Made by a program: the position numbers and the translations under genes. From positions 1 to 5,011 of the forward strand of contig JAHFAP010000093.1 of NCBI GenBank assembly GCA_023250495.1: 5,011 nt of DNA, read 5' to 3'. Source of the DNA: Deltaproteobacteria bacterium. GTDB taxonomy: Bacteria > Desulfobacterota > Binatia > UBA9968. Of this stretch, positions 5,006-5,011 are shown one piece after another (within the stretch, counting starts at the first letter, position 1; the number at the start of each line of letters is the position of its first letter). The notes under the pieces are model-generated. The model was given only the letters and a program-made list of their open reading frames with translations, had not been told where the DNA came from and searched no databases.

Positions 5006-5011
5006 CCTCCT
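5006..5011 (-). promoter_or_regulatory. Consensus ribosome binding site AGGAGG of the short XdhC-family gene
   Basis: AGGAGG at the very edge of the window, 7 nt before the ATG at 4998-4996. It is the strongest translation signal in the window and fixes the start of the first gene seen in this block. Confidence 0.85.

Overview
This GC-rich window (roughly 57-60% G+C by eye) carries eight protein-coding genes, all on the minus strand and tightly packed, so it reads as one operon-like block transcribed from high to low coordinates. I see no RNA gene, insertion sequence, CRISPR array or plus-strand gene that I can support. The host is a bacterium: it has Shine-Dalgarno sites and a MacA/HlyD-type adaptor. 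The mix of bacterial genes, an archaeal-type CTP-dependent riboflavin kinase and degenerate short-period intergenic repeats resembles uncultured soil or subsurface lineages such as Desulfobacterota/Binatota, Methylomirabilota (NC10) or Rokubacteria. That placement is a low-confidence inference.

Layout in the order of transcription: (i) 4998-3818, two XdhC/CoxI-family genes, first a short protein with only the CoxI-type domain and then a longer one with the Rossmann domain; these families mature molybdenum hydroxylases. (ii) 3803-3393, a DUF120-family protein (CTP-dependent riboflavin kinase type). (iii) 3386-2766, UbiX flavin prenyltransferase. (iv) 2734-1688, type 2 FMN-dependent isopentenyl-diphosphate isomerase (Fni/Idi-2). 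(v) 1601-1128 and 1038-562, two different pyridoxamine-phosphate-oxidase-like split-barrel proteins. (vi) 565-1, the N-terminal part of a MacA/HlyD-like periplasmic adaptor that runs off the window.

The common theme is flavin. The DUF120 protein would make FMN from riboflavin. Fni needs reduced FMN and supplies dimethylallyl diphosphate. UbiX joins a dimethylallyl group to FMN to make prenylated FMN, the cofactor of UbiD-type (de)carboxylases. The split-barrel proteins usually bind FMN or a related cofactor. The XdhC proteins point to a molybdenum hydroxylase, which may lie upstream. Taken together, the block looks like a cofactor-supply locus for UbiD-type and molybdenum enzymes, although no UbiD or molybdenum hydroxylase is in view.

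Three gene junctions carry three unrelated degenerate short repeats: heptamers at 1063-1118, 9-mers forming a long imperfect palindrome at 1619-1679, and heptamers at 4596-4630. Each begins at or just after the stop codon of the preceding gene. The one at 4596-4630 supplies the last codons and the stop of the short XdhC gene. No gene-free stretch exceeds 90 bases.
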